15,835 bases of DNA from Sulfurospirillum arcachonense (GCA_015662785.1 DQTM01000191.1:1-15835), one strand, 5' to 3'; positions 1 to 7,489 are shown, numbered from the stretch's first letter. Notes: generated by a model from the letters alone, not told the origin. Program-made: numbers and translations.

Positions 1-16
1 ATTCTAAGGAAAATTA

Positions 17-1579
17 ATGTTAGAGTACAAATATCAGAACTTTTATGAAGCGATTGAGCATAATGCTAAAGTAAGTCCAAGTAAACCGGTTATCTTTATA
101 GAGAAAAGAAAAGTAGACAATCTTCACTTTAAACGTAAGATTGATACATTTGCTAGGTTTTTGGAGTTTAGCGGCATCAAAAGTAAAGACAAGGTTGCTA
201 TGATAGTTGGTAACTCTGAAGAGTTTATGATATCACTCTTTGCTATAACAAAGATAGGGGCTGTTGCAGTCCCTATCAACACTTTTTTGAAGCATGAAGA
301 GTTTGAGTACATAGTTAATGACTGTGAAGCAAAGATGCTTATAAGTTCACCATCACTCTCCAAAGAGACAAAAAATCTTTTGTACTCAACAGCAGTAGAG
401 AAGATTGTTTGGACTGAGGATTATGATGGACTTGATGATAAAAATTATAGTTTTGTAGAGATTACAAGTTCTAATGAATCTCATGAACAGCTTATGAATC
501 CTCCTAAGCTTGATGATTTGGCTTGTATAGTTTATACTTCAGGAACAACAGGCAAACCAAAAGGTGCAATGCTAAGTTTTAGAAATATATTTTCAAATTC
601 TTGGAGTGGTCAAAAAGCATTTAAAGTAGATGAAAAAGATAGATTTTTGGTATTTTTACCAATGTTTCACTCTTTTACACTCTCTGTAATGGTGATTTTA
701 CCAGTTATGACAAACTCAGCTATTATCATTGTCAAGTCAGTATTTCCTTTTGCAAATGTACTCAAGCAAGCACTTCTTAAACGTGCGACTATTTTCTTAG
801 GAGTACCAACGCTCTATAACTCTTTGATAAAAGCTAAGATTCCTTGGTATTTTATGTGGTTTAATAAAATTAGACTTTTTATATCAGGAAGTGCACCTCT
901 TAGTGAATCAGTTTTAAATGATTTTAGTACAAAATTTAAAAATGCAACCCTTACAGAAGGTTATGGTCTTAGTGAATGTTCTCCTGCAGTTGCAGTAAAC
1001 CGTTTAGATAAACAAAAACCATTCTCTGTTGGTCTTCCTTTAGAGAGTTATGAGATAAAAATAGTCAATGATGAAATGGTGGAAATGCCTACTGGTGAGG
1101 TTGGTGAAATCATTATCAAAGGTGATTGTGTCATGATGGGTTATCTAAATCGTCCTGATGCTACAGATGAAACTATCATTAATGGTTGGTTGCTTAGTGG
1201 AGATTTAGGAAAGATGGATGAAGATGGATTCCTTTACATAGTAGATAGAAAAAAAGATTTGATTATATCTAAAGGTATCAATATCTATCCAAGAGAGATA
1301 GAAGAAGTTTTAGCTCTTTATGAAGGAGTTGATGCAGCCGCTGTAATAGGTATAAAAAATGAGCTCAATGATGAAGAGGTTATGGCATTTGTGCAACAAA
1401 AAGAAGATGTCAATCTTAATGATTTGGAGATAAAAAAGTATCTAAAATCTCACTTGGCAAACTTCAAAGTACCTAAACATATCTATTTTGTGGAAGAGTT
1501 ACCAAAGAATGCTACAGGAAAAGTACTCAAAAGAATCCTAAAAGAACAAGTTCAAAAGGGTGAATTTACTAAAGCTTAA
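17..1579 (+). CDS. AMP-forming acyl-CoA synthetase (fatty-acid--CoA ligase family)
   Basis: This adenylate-forming enzyme should activate a carboxylic acid, probably a fatty acid, with ATP and transfer it to CoA in the cytoplasm. At 520 residues it has the usual length. The phosphate-binding loop YTSGTTGKPKG lies at residues 173-183. The adenine/acyl site motif EGYGLSEC is at 314-321. The ribose-binding Asp is D396 in SGDLG, followed by the hinge region DRKKDLI. The catalytic C-terminal lysine of the PKNATGK motif is K502, so the enzyme looks intact. No signal peptide or membrane segment is evident. The ATG is preceded by AAGGA at 6-10 with 6-nt spacing. Substrate chain length cannot be read from the sequence; an aryl- or medium-chain-CoA ligase is possible. 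It is followed by a hairpin and is probably not co-transcribed with the complex I genes. Confidence 0.9.
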   Translation: MLEYKYQNFYEAIEHNAKVSPSKPVIFIEKRKVDNLHFKRKIDTFARFLEFSGIKSKDKVAMIVGNSEEFMISLFAITKIGAVAVPINTFLKHEEFEYIVNDCEAKMLISSPSLSKETKNLLYSTAVEKIVWTEDYDGLDDKNYSFVEITSSNESHEQLMNPPKLDDLACIVYTSGTTGKPKGAMLSFRNIFSNSWSGQKAFKVDEKDRFLVFLPMFHSFTLSVMVILPVMTNSAIIIVKSVFPFANVLKQALLKRATIFLGVPTLYNSLIKAKIPWYFMWFNKIRLFISGSAPLSESVLNDFSTKFKNATLTEGYGLSECSPAVAVNRLDKQKPFSVGLPLESYEIKIVNDEMVEMPTGEVGEIIIKGDCVMMGYLNRPDATDETIINGWLLSGDLGKMDEDGFLYIVDRKKDLIISKGINIYPREIEEVLALYEGVDAAAVIGIKNELNDEEVMAFVQQKEDVNLNDLEIKKYLKSHLANFKVPKHIYFVEELPKNATGKVLKRILKEQVQKGEFTKA

Positions 1580-1602
1580 AAGAGAAGTTTAATACTTCTC
1601 TT
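1580..1602 (+). terminator. Weak hairpin terminator after the acyl-CoA synthetase gene
   Basis: A perfect 9-bp inverted repeat (AAGAGAAGT at 1580-1588, ACTTCTCTT at 1594-1602) with a 5-nt loop begins directly after the stop codon. The stem is AT-rich. A run of five T occurs only about 14 nt downstream (1616-1620) rather than against the stem, so termination may be partial. Confidence 0.45.
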
Positions 1603-1624
1603 AACAACTATCATCTTTTTGTTA

Positions 1625-1633
1625 TGCTAAAAT
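1625..1633 (+). promoter_or_regulatory. Candidate extended -10 promoter for the AAA ATPase gene
   Basis: TGCTAAAAT fits an extended -10 element (TGn plus TAAAAT, five of six matches to TATAAT). A T-rich stretch lies just upstream, as is common in Campylobacterota vegetative promoters, which often lack a clear -35 box. Transcription would start near 1640. A second -10-like hexamer, GATAAT at 1644-1649, is an alternative. Confidence 0.35.
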
Positions 1634-1673
1634 GTTAAACTTAGATAATTTGATTTACATGTAAAGGTATTTT

Positions 1674-3398
1674 TTGCGCTATCTGATAGATTTTTTAGAG
1701 ACTAAAACTGTTGAAAATAGTATAATTTTTGAACATCTTAAATCCACAAAACAAGAAGCTATACTTTTAAAAGAGATAACACAACAGTATATAAGTGGTA
1801 GTGTAGAAGTTGTTGTTTTAGATACTCTTGTAACTCAATTTGGCGATAAAAAATATAGTCATATTAAACAACTGCCTTTAGTAAAAAATCTGCTTGACCA
1901 AGGATGGATAACTCTTGGTGCTTTTGTAAACCTCAAAATTGCGGAAACTTCAAATTTGGAGCTTTTGAACTCTACAGTAACTCTTAGTAGCTCGTTTTTA
2001 AAACTTTTAGAAGATGGAACTTTGGATATGGAACTACCAGAAGTTGTGCCTTATAAAGATCATCTAGAATATCTAAAAGACCAGTTTTTACGAATAGAGA
2101 TGTACCAAAAACTTAGTCTCAATAAACAAAATGCCATTAACATTAGCTCTCTTAATTCAAAACTTCAACTTTTAGAATCAAGAATACTTGCAAGAGTAGA
2201 ATCTAGTGAAATAGATATAGCTATAGAAAAAATATTTACAGACTTTGAATTGAATCAAAAAGAACAAGTTATATTTTTAGCACTTCTGAAAGAGGAGTAT
2301 GCAAGCGAGTTTGAATCTCTAAGAGATATGAATACATTAGTAAATCTCATAAGTGTTGATGACTATGAGAAGATAAAAAATAGAGCTCTCCTTGAAGAGG
2401 GTTCAAAACTGGTTGAAGAAGAGATTATAGATTACGATGAAATGTTAAATGGCTTTGGTGGAGTCTCAAGAAGCTTTTTTATAAGTGAAGAGTTACTTCA
2501 AAAAATAATGCATCCAAACAAAGAAAAAAAAGCAAAAAAAATAAAACTAGATATGCTCATACAAAACCAAGAACTTTTTGAACTAGTAGACCCAAAAACA
2601 ACACTAGATGATGTTGTATTAACTCCAAAAACAAGAGAACTTTTAGATAACCTTTTGAAACAAGTAGATAGAAATGTTATGAAACTTCTAAGAGAGTGGG
2701 GAGTAAAAGAGGGACGTGGGGGGATTGATGCCAAAATTATTTTTTATGGACCTCCAGGGACTGGAAAAACTATGACGGCATACTCTTTGGCAAAGTCAAT
2801 GAAAAAAAGAGTTTTAAGTTTTGATTGTTCTAAAATACTCTCTAAGTATGTAGGAGAGAGTGAGCAAAACGTAAGAGCAATTTTTGATAACTTTAGAGAT
2901 TTGGCAATGAAAACTAAGAGTGAGCCAGTTTTACTACTAAACGAAGCTGACCAATTTTTAAGTGCTCGTACAACTGATGGTGGAAGTGGTGCGGATAAAA
3001 TGCATAACCAAATGCAAAACATATTTTTAGAACAGATAGAGAAGTTTAATGGTGTTTTGATAGCAACTACAAACTTACTTGAGACAATTGATGGTGCATT
3101 TTCAAGACGTTTTGATTATAAAATAGCGTTTGAAAAACCAACTTTAAAACAGAGAATTGAACTTTGGCAAAAACTTCTTCCTGAGAGTGCAGTTTATGAA
3201 GAGAGTTTTTCTATTGAAAACTTAGCAAAGCATGAACTTAGTGGTGGACAGATAAAGCTAGTATTGAAAAACTGTGCCTTAAGAGTTGCAATCAAAGAAG
3301 AGCCAATTTTTAGTATGGAAGATTTTGTAAGTGCTATAAAAAGAGAGAAAGCAGGAGTATTTGGAGAGGAGAAATCTATGGGTTTTGTTTCTATATAA
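1674..3398 (+). CDS. AAA+ family ATPase with helical N-terminal region, function unknown
   Basis: This 574-residue protein has a roughly 320-residue, mostly helical N-terminal region that I do not recognise, followed by one C-terminal AAA+ module. Walker A is GPPGTGKT at 359-366. The Walker B segment reads LLLNEAD, with N423-E424 in place of the usual Asp-Glu. Sensor 1 is N467 in IATTN, and paired arginine-finger candidates are R478-R479 in FSRRFD. AAA+ enzymes of this type usually form ring oligomers that remodel or unfold proteins, but the substrate here is unknown. The start is TTG, preceded by AAAGG at 1663-1667 with 6-nt spacing; an in-frame stop at 1662-1664 rules out a longer protein and the next in-frame Met is far inside. 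No membrane segment or protease domain is seen. It sits between an acyl-CoA synthetase and the nuo operon with no obvious functional link to either. Confidence 0.85.
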   Translation: MRYLIDFLETKTVENSIIFEHLKSTKQEAILLKEITQQYISGSVEVVVLDTLVTQFGDKKYSHIKQLPLVKNLLDQGWITLGAFVNLKIAETSNLELLNSTVTLSSSFLKLLEDGTLDMELPEVVPYKDHLEYLKDQFLRIEMYQKLSLNKQNAINISSLNSKLQLLESRILARVESSEIDIAIEKIFTDFELNQKEQVIFLALLKEEYASEFESLRDMNTLVNLISVDDYEKIKNRALLEEGSKLVEEEIIDYDEMLNGFGGVSRSFFISEELLQKIMHPNKEKKAKKIKLDMLIQNQELFELVDPKTTLDDVVLTPKTRELLDNLLKQVDRNVMKLLREWGVKEGRGGIDAKIIFYGPPGTGKTMTAYSLAKSMKKRVLSFDCSKILSKYVGESEQNVRAIFDNFRDLAMKTKSEPVLLLNEADQFLSARTTDGGSGADKMHNQMQNIFLEQIEKFNGVLIATTNLLETIDGAFSRRFDYKIAFEKPTLKQRIELWQKLLPESAVYEESFSIENLAKHELSGGQIKLVLKNCALRVAIKEEPIFSMEDFVSAIKREKAGVFGEEKSMGFVSI

Positions 3399-3450
3399 AA
3401 TAAAAATATTTTAATATGAATTAAGGTAAAATTTGTAGCTTTAGCTTAAT

Positions 3451-3459
3451 TGATATTAA
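3451..3459 (+). promoter_or_regulatory. Candidate nuo operon promoter (extended -10)
   Basis: TGATATTAA matches an extended -10 element (TGn plus TATTAA, four of six to TATAAT). A start 6-8 bases downstream would fall at about 3465-3467, which is exactly where the left arm of the 17-bp inverted repeat begins. TAAAAT at 3427-3432 is a competing -10 candidate. No convincing -35 box is visible. It is the only sizeable non-coding gap before nuoA, so a promoter is expected here. Confidence 0.4.
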
Positions 3460-3464
3460 TTTTA

Positions 3465-3582
3465 AAACTCTTGAGCTAGTGGCTATTTGTTCAAACGGTT
3501 TCGAGGTGGGTGCCCCACAATCATAGATTGTGACCCTTCCACTGCAAATGTTTTCACGAAACAGACACTAGTTCAAGAGTTT
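3465..3582 (+). ncRNA. Putative structured leader RNA of the nuo operon, closed by a 17-bp stem
   Basis: The arms at 3465-3481 and 3566-3582 pair over 17 positions with 16 Watson-Crick pairs and one G-U pair, enclosing 84 nt. Inside are further complementary segments: CACAATC (3516-3522) with GATTGTG (3526-3532) around a 3-nt loop; GGGT (3508-3511) with ACCC (3533-3536); and a competing hairpin, GTGGG (3506-3510) with CCCAC (3514-3518). GTTTCG (3498-3503) can pair with CGAAAC (3557-3562), and ATTTG (3485-3489) with CAAAT (3545-3549), but these two cross, so only one can form without a pseudoknot. The right arm ends 5 nt before the nuoA Shine-Dalgarno. No T-run follows the stem, so a leader or cis-regulatory element fits better than a terminated small RNA. 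It matches no RNA family I can recognise. A small palindromic mobile element is the main alternative. Confidence 0.5.
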
Positions 3583-3598
3583 ATTACAAGGATTTTCC

Positions 3599-3997
3599 AT
3601 GACACAAATGTCACATATGGATTTTGCTCATCCCTATTTTGGAGCATTTTTCCTCTTAGTGTTCGGTACTGTCGTATTTTACGGCATAACTGTTTTAGCA
3701 AGAATCGTTTCACGACGAATGGCAAGATTAGATACTGAAAAGTTGAAGCTTACTATTTATGAGTGTGGACCAGAAGTTAGTAAACAGCCTAATAAAATTT
3801 CGGCTCATTTCTATCTTTTTGCACTTTTGTTCATACTGTTTGATGTGGAGATTATATTTATGTTTCCATGGGCAGTGAACTTTAAAGTTCTTGGCTGGTT
3901 TGGTTTTATTGAGATGGTGCTTTTTATTGCACTTCTCGCAATTGGTTTTGTATATGCATGGAAAAAAGGAGCGCTTGAATGGCACAGCATAAGATAA
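3599..3997 (+). CDS. nuoA: Complex I (NDH-1) subunit A
   Basis: NuoA is a small membrane subunit at the junction of the membrane and peripheral arms, next to the quinone chamber. The 132-residue protein shows three hydrophobic helices. The conserved YECGPE segment at 54-59 lies in the loop after the first helix, and the acidic pair D82 and E84 of the FDVE motif, which matters for coupling, is present. The start ATG has AAGGA at 3588-3592 with 6-nt spacing. Further Met codons at residues 4 and 7 are possible but less well placed. It is the first gene of the operon, directly after the structured leader, and its end overlaps nuoB by 19 nt. Confidence 0.96.
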   Translation: MTQMSHMDFAHPYFGAFFLLVFGTVVFYGITVLARIVSRRMARLDTEKLKLTIYECGPEVSKQPNKISAHFYLFALLFILFDVEIIFMFPWAVNFKVLGWFGFIEMVLFIALLAIGFVYAWKKGALEWHSIR

Positions 3998-4488
3998 ATT
4001 ATCTCAGTGAGGGGGGCTTACCAGTCGCACTTACTACAGTAGATAAACTTGTTCAGTGGGGTAGAAGTAACTCAATGTGGCCTTTGACATATGGACTAGC
4101 ATGTTGTGCTATCGAAATGATGGCAACGGGCGCAAGTAGATATGACTTTGATAGATTTGGAACTATTTTTAGAGCGAGTCCTAGACAATCTGACGTTCTC
4201 ATTATTGCAGGGACTTTAACGAAAAAACACTCTCCATTTATGAGAAGACTTTATGATCAAATGAGTGAACCAAAATGGGTCATTAGTATGGGAAGTTGTG
4301 CAAATACTGGTGGTATGTTTAACACATACGCTACAGTCCAAGGGGCTGATAGAATCATACCAGTAGATATTTATCTCCCTGGTTGTGCACCTCGTCCAGA
4401 GTCTTTACAATATGCACTTATGCTTCTTCAAAAGAAAGTAAGAACTGAGAGTGCTTCAAGAAAATTAAAACCGAAGAGGTTGGTGTAA
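3979..4488 (+). CDS. nuoB: Complex I (NDH-1) subunit B, carries cluster N2
   Basis: NuoB binds the terminal [4Fe-4S] cluster N2, which passes electrons to the quinone. The 169-residue protein keeps all four ligands: the tandem C42-C43 in GLACCAIE, C107 in MGSCANTGG, and C136 in LPGCAPRPE. The segment RYDFDRFG at 54-61 and RASPRQSD at 65-72 are also typical. Its start lies 19 nt inside the nuoA reading frame, with AGGAG at 3967-3971 and 7-nt spacing supporting this ATG. The C-terminal tail is basic. The long overlap suggests translational coupling to nuoA. No motif is missing. Confidence 0.97.
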   Translation: MAQHKINYLSEGGLPVALTTVDKLVQWGRSNSMWPLTYGLACCAIEMMATGASRYDFDRFGTIFRASPRQSDVLIIAGTLTKKHSPFMRRLYDQMSEPKWVISMGSCANTGGMFNTYATVQGADRIIPVDIYLPGCAPRPESLQYALMLLQKKVRTESASRKLKPKRLV

Positions 4489-5288
4489 TGAGAGCTTATC
4501 AAGATAAAAAAAATGTACAAGCAAAAGCTTATTATAATGATAGATTTTACGTAGCTCCTCAAATACCTAAAGATGAAGTTAGTACAGATGAAGTTTTTGC
4601 AAAAGATGTTAAAGATTTAGAGTCTTCATTTTTTGTAAAAGAAGCTTACATTCAAAGAGGACAACTTGTAGTTTACATAAGCGCAAAAGATAATCTAGCA
4701 GTTATGGAATTTTTAAGAGATAAATTAAACTATAACTTTTTGAGTGAACTTAGTGCTATTGATTGGTTAGCTAAGAGTGGAGAGTTTGAGATATTTTATC
4801 AGATGCTTTCAACTTCTAAGAAAAAAAGAATGAGAGTTAAGTTTTTTATCAAAGAAAAAGAAGAGATAAAAAGTGTAACTAGTATTTATCAAAGTGCAGA
4901 TTGGGCTGAGCGAGAGATGTATGATATGTTTGGTGTTAGAATCACAGGGCATCATTATATGAAAAGAATTCTTATGCCTGATGATTGGCATGATCATCCA
5001 CTTCGTAAAACTTATCCACTTATTGGTGATGAAGAAGCACAGTGGTATGAGATAGACAAGATTTTTGGACGTGAGTATAGAGATATAATTGGACCTGAAG
5101 AGAGAGATGGCGCAAGAATAGTAGAGAAAGATACTCATAGATTTTCAAGAATTAAACACGAAGTTCCTTTTGGGACTGAGTATAGTGAAAAAGAGACTGA
5201 GATGGATTATCAAGAAGAGGGCGGTATCCCAATTGTGAGAAAACTGTCTAAAAAGAATGAACCTAAAATACTAAAAGAGAGACCATAA
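4488..5288 (+). CDS. nuoC: Complex I (NDH-1) subunit C (30 kDa type)
   Basis: NuoC is a cofactor-free peripheral subunit that packs against NuoD and NuoB. The family signature is clear: WAEREMYDMFG at 139-149, then DDWHDHPLRKTYP at 165-177. At 266 residues it is longer than the roughly 200-residue core, with an N-terminal addition of about 60 lysine-rich residues and a charged C-terminal tail after residue 190. It is separate from NuoD, unlike the fused NuoCD of E. coli. Its ATG overlaps the nuoB stop by one base (TAATG), with GAGG at 4476-4479 as ribosome binding site, so coupled translation is likely. Confidence 0.95.
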   Translation: MRAYQDKKNVQAKAYYNDRFYVAPQIPKDEVSTDEVFAKDVKDLESSFFVKEAYIQRGQLVVYISAKDNLAVMEFLRDKLNYNFLSELSAIDWLAKSGEFEIFYQMLSTSKKKRMRVKFFIKEKEEIKSVTSIYQSADWAEREMYDMFGVRITGHHYMKRILMPDDWHDHPLRKTYPLIGDEEAQWYEIDKIFGREYRDIIGPEERDGARIVEKDTHRFSRIKHEVPFGTEYSEKETEMDYQEEGGIPIVRKLSKKNEPKILKERP

Positions 5289-5289
5289 T

Positions 5290-6516
5290 ATGCAAAAAGT
5301 AAACAAACTTAAACCATTTTTTGAGAACTTAGTATTTGAGAGAGAAGATAACCGTATGATTATCAACTTTGGTCCTCAACATCCTAGTTCTCACGGACAA
5401 CTTCGTCTTATACTTGAACTTGATGGCGAATTAGTTACAAAAGCTATTCCAGATGTTGGGTATCTTCACCGTGGTATGGAGAAGATGGCGGAAAACATGA
5501 TATATAATGAGTTTATGCCAACAACAGACCGTATGGATTATATAGCTTCGACTTCAAATAACTATGGCTTTGCTTTAGCTGTTGAAAAACTAATAGACTT
5601 AGATGTCCCAAGACGTGCAAAAGTCATTAGAATGATGCTTTTAGAGCTTTCACGTATAACTTCGCACTTGTTTTGGTTAGCTTGTCATGCACTTGATGTT
5701 GGGGCTATGACAATTTTCTTGTATGCATTTAGAGAACGAGAGTATGCGATGGACCTTTTTGAGGATTATTGTGGAGCAAGATTGACTCACTCAGCAGTTC
5801 GTATAGGTGGAGTTCCACTTGACCTTCCAAAAGGTTGGACAAACTCTTTGATGAAGTTTATTAATGAAATGCCTGCAGCAATAGAGACTTATGAGGGATT
5901 ACTAGACAAAAACCGTATTTGGAAGATGAGACTTGAAGATGTTGGTGTTATAACTCCTGAAATGGCTCAAAGTTGGGGTTGTAGTGGACTAATGCTTAGA
6001 GGAAGTGGTATAGCATGGGATATTCGTAAAGAAGAGCCTTATGAGCTTTATGATGAAGTAGAGTTTGATGTTCCTGTAAGTGATAGATGTGATGCCTACG
6101 GAAGATATAAGCTTCATATGAAAGAGATGAGAGAGTCACTAAAAATACTAAAACAACTTATACCAATGTACGCAGAGACTACTCCAGAACTTATGGCAAA
6201 TGCACCAAAGTATATTTCAGCTCCAAAAGAGCAGGTTATGACTCAAAACTACTCTTTGATGCAACACTTTGTTCTTGTGACTCAAGGAATGCGCCCACCA
6301 GTAGGTGAAGTTTATGTTGTAACTGAGTCTCCAAAAGGAGAACTTGGTTTTTATATAAATTCACAAGGTGACCCATATCCATATAGACTTAAAGTAAGAG
6401 CTCCAAGTTTTTGGCATACAAGTATACTTCAAGCAGTATTGCCTGGTCAATACTTGGCTGATGTTGTTACGATTATTGGTAATGCCAATATCGTATTTGG
6501 CGAAATAGACAGATAG
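5290..6516 (+). CDS. nuoD: Complex I (NDH-1) subunit D (49 kDa type, quinone site)
   Basis: NuoD forms most of the quinone-binding pocket facing cluster N2 and is related to the large subunit of [NiFe] hydrogenases. In the 408-residue sequence, GPQHPSSHG at 28-36 carries the conserved His35, and DRMDY ends at Tyr84. These are the probable counterparts of the quinone-head ligands His38 and Tyr87 in the Thermus subunit. The chain ends with GEIDR, close to the usual GDVDR. The hydrogenase nickel cysteines are absent, as expected. It begins one base after the nuoC stop. Only a weak purine-rich ribosome binding site is seen, so reinitiation after nuoC may drive translation. Confidence 0.97.
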   Translation: MQKVNKLKPFFENLVFEREDNRMIINFGPQHPSSHGQLRLILELDGELVTKAIPDVGYLHRGMEKMAENMIYNEFMPTTDRMDYIASTSNNYGFALAVEKLIDLDVPRRAKVIRMMLLELSRITSHLFWLACHALDVGAMTIFLYAFREREYAMDLFEDYCGARLTHSAVRIGGVPLDLPKGWTNSLMKFINEMPAAIETYEGLLDKNRIWKMRLEDVGVITPEMAQSWGCSGLMLRGSGIAWDIRKEEPYELYDEVEFDVPVSDRCDAYGRYKLHMKEMRESLKILKQLIPMYAETTPELMANAPKYISAPKEQVMTQNYSLMQHFVLVTQGMRPPVGEVYVVTESPKGELGFYINSQGDPYPYRLKVRAPSFWHTSILQAVLPGQYLADVVTIIGNANIVFGEIDR

Positions 6517-6524
6517 GGGTAGGT

Positions 6525-6758
6525 ATGAAACGATATGATTTAAGGCATCTAAAAGATGATTTTTATGGAAGAATGTTAGAGCTAGTTGAATCTAGTGCAA
6601 CTGATGAGGTATCTATCTTTATATTTGAAATTGGAGATTTTTCAGGAGTTCAAAAAAGTAGCGACCTTATAAAAGAAGCTGGACATACACTAATGAACTC
6701 ACTAAAGTTCAATGAAGTTGATTGGACGATAGTTGTTAAAAAAGGAGTGCATGCATGA
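6525..6758 (+). CDS. NuoE-position complex I subunit of the Campylobacterota type (no cysteines)
   Basis: This 77-residue protein occupies the nuoE position but is not a canonical NuoE (about 160 residues with four cysteines binding cluster N1a). It contains no cysteine, so it cannot hold that cluster. It is acidic to neutral and soluble, with probable alpha/beta character (strand-like VSIFIFEI and WTIVVKK). Helicobacter pylori HP1264 and Campylobacter Cj1575 are short proteins at the same operon position and are the likely relatives; I recall a report of flavin binding by HP1264, which I cannot check here. A purine-rich AGGGG lies at 6515-6519. The gene ends in an ATGA overlap with the next gene, so the two are probably made in equal amounts. 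Confidence 0.8.
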   Translation: MKRYDLRHLKDDFYGRMLELVESSATDEVSIFIFEIGDFSGVQKSSDLIKEAGHTLMNSLKFNEVDWTIVVKKGVHA

Positions 6759-7489
6759 ACAATGACTTAGTAGTAGTTGTAGGTTCTATGCTCTCGCTAG
6801 ATGACAAAGAGCTTTTTAAAAATATACAAAATTCAAAGATAGCACTTGTATCTGTATTGGAAGATTTACCTCTGATGGAGAGTGTAGAGTTTTTTAGCAG
6901 ATATGAAGCTGGAAGTGAAGAGGGCGTAGTAGCAATTCTTGCAAAAGAGTTTTTAAAAGATGCTGATTTACCTCAAGAAATAAGAGACTATTTTAATGAG
7001 TTAGATGAGGGTTATATAAGTGCTGAGACTAATATAGGGGAAGAAGAGGCAGAAGAGTTACATGTAATGCTTCAAAATGCTTCAAAACCTTTGATTGTTT
7101 TTGGTAAAGATATGTTTTTAAACTCACGCGTAGAAAATATTACAAAATTTATAAATCTTCTAAAAAAATATAGCAATATAGAGATAAAGTGTCTAAGAAA
7201 ACTGAAAACAGATTCTTTACATGTAGAAGAGGTAGAAGAGTTAGAGAGTTTTGATGGGACTGTTGTTTTTGAGTATAGCTCAGACGAAAATGGAGAGCTT
7301 TTGATAGGTTCTGCTCAGTTCGCAGTTGCTGCAAAAGTTCAAAATGGGCAACCAATTACAGTAAAAAATCAAAATAGAGAGTTTAGACTTGATAAAAAGT
7401 TAAAAGGTACAATTGCTTTAATGCCAAGTATGATAGATGAAAATTCATATAGGTTTGAAGTAGCAAAAATTACAAAGAGAGAAGCGTAA
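6755..7489 (+). CDS. NuoF-position complex I subunit of the Campylobacterota type (no NADH/FMN site)
   Basis: This 244-residue protein takes the nuoF position, but canonical NuoF (about 430 residues) has glycine-rich NADH and FMN loops and four cysteines for cluster N3. Here there is one cysteine (C146) and no glycine-rich loop. It therefore should not oxidise NADH. It likely corresponds to Helicobacter HP1265 and Campylobacter Cj1574. Residues 113-147 (LIVFGKDMF, then a helix ending in KKYSN) resemble NuoG residues 512-546 (LIAGEDLY, then a helix ending in QKYTD), suggesting kinship with the NuoG molybdopterin-like domain. The acidic N-terminal 100 residues are not recognised. Translation probably uses AAAGGAG at 6741-6747. 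It may help dock a flavodoxin or ferredoxin donor; this is inferred from position. Confidence 0.8.
   Translation: MNNDLVVVVGSMLSLDDKELFKNIQNSKIALVSVLEDLPLMESVEFFSRYEAGSEEGVVAILAKEFLKDADLPQEIRDYFNELDEGYISAETNIGEEEAEELHVMLQNASKPLIVFGKDMFLNSRVENITKFINLLKKYSNIEIKCLRKLKTDSLHVEEVEELESFDGTVVFEYSSDENGELLIGSAQFAVAAKVQNGQPITVKNQNREFRLDKKLKGTIALMPSMIDENSYRFEVAKITKREA

Noticed and set aside
3404..3418. AT-only palindrome (AAAATATTTT) after the AAA ATPase stop
   Set aside because: A stem of only A-T pairs is too weak to act as a terminator and is common in AT-rich spacers.
3485..3545. A tRNA or SRP RNA in the leader region (a TTTCGAG stretch looks like a T-loop)
   Set aside because: The flanks of the T-loop-like segment are not complementary, no acceptor stem or anticodon arm forms, and the conserved SRP apical loop sequence is absent on both strands.
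3465..3582. Intrinsic terminator for the AAA ATPase gene
   Set aside because: The stem encloses 84 nt and is followed by TTTATTA rather than a T-run, so it is not built like a Rho-independent terminator.
3487..3738. An 83-codon + strand ORF running through the leader into nuoA
   Set aside because: It lies in another frame of nuoA, lacks a ribosome binding site, and its first half is the inverted-repeat element rather than codon-biased sequence.
6755..7489. Frameshifted or truncated canonical nuoF
   Set aside because: The frame is intact, has good coupling signals, and no NuoF motifs occur in any other frame nearby; it is a different protein type, not a broken nuoF.
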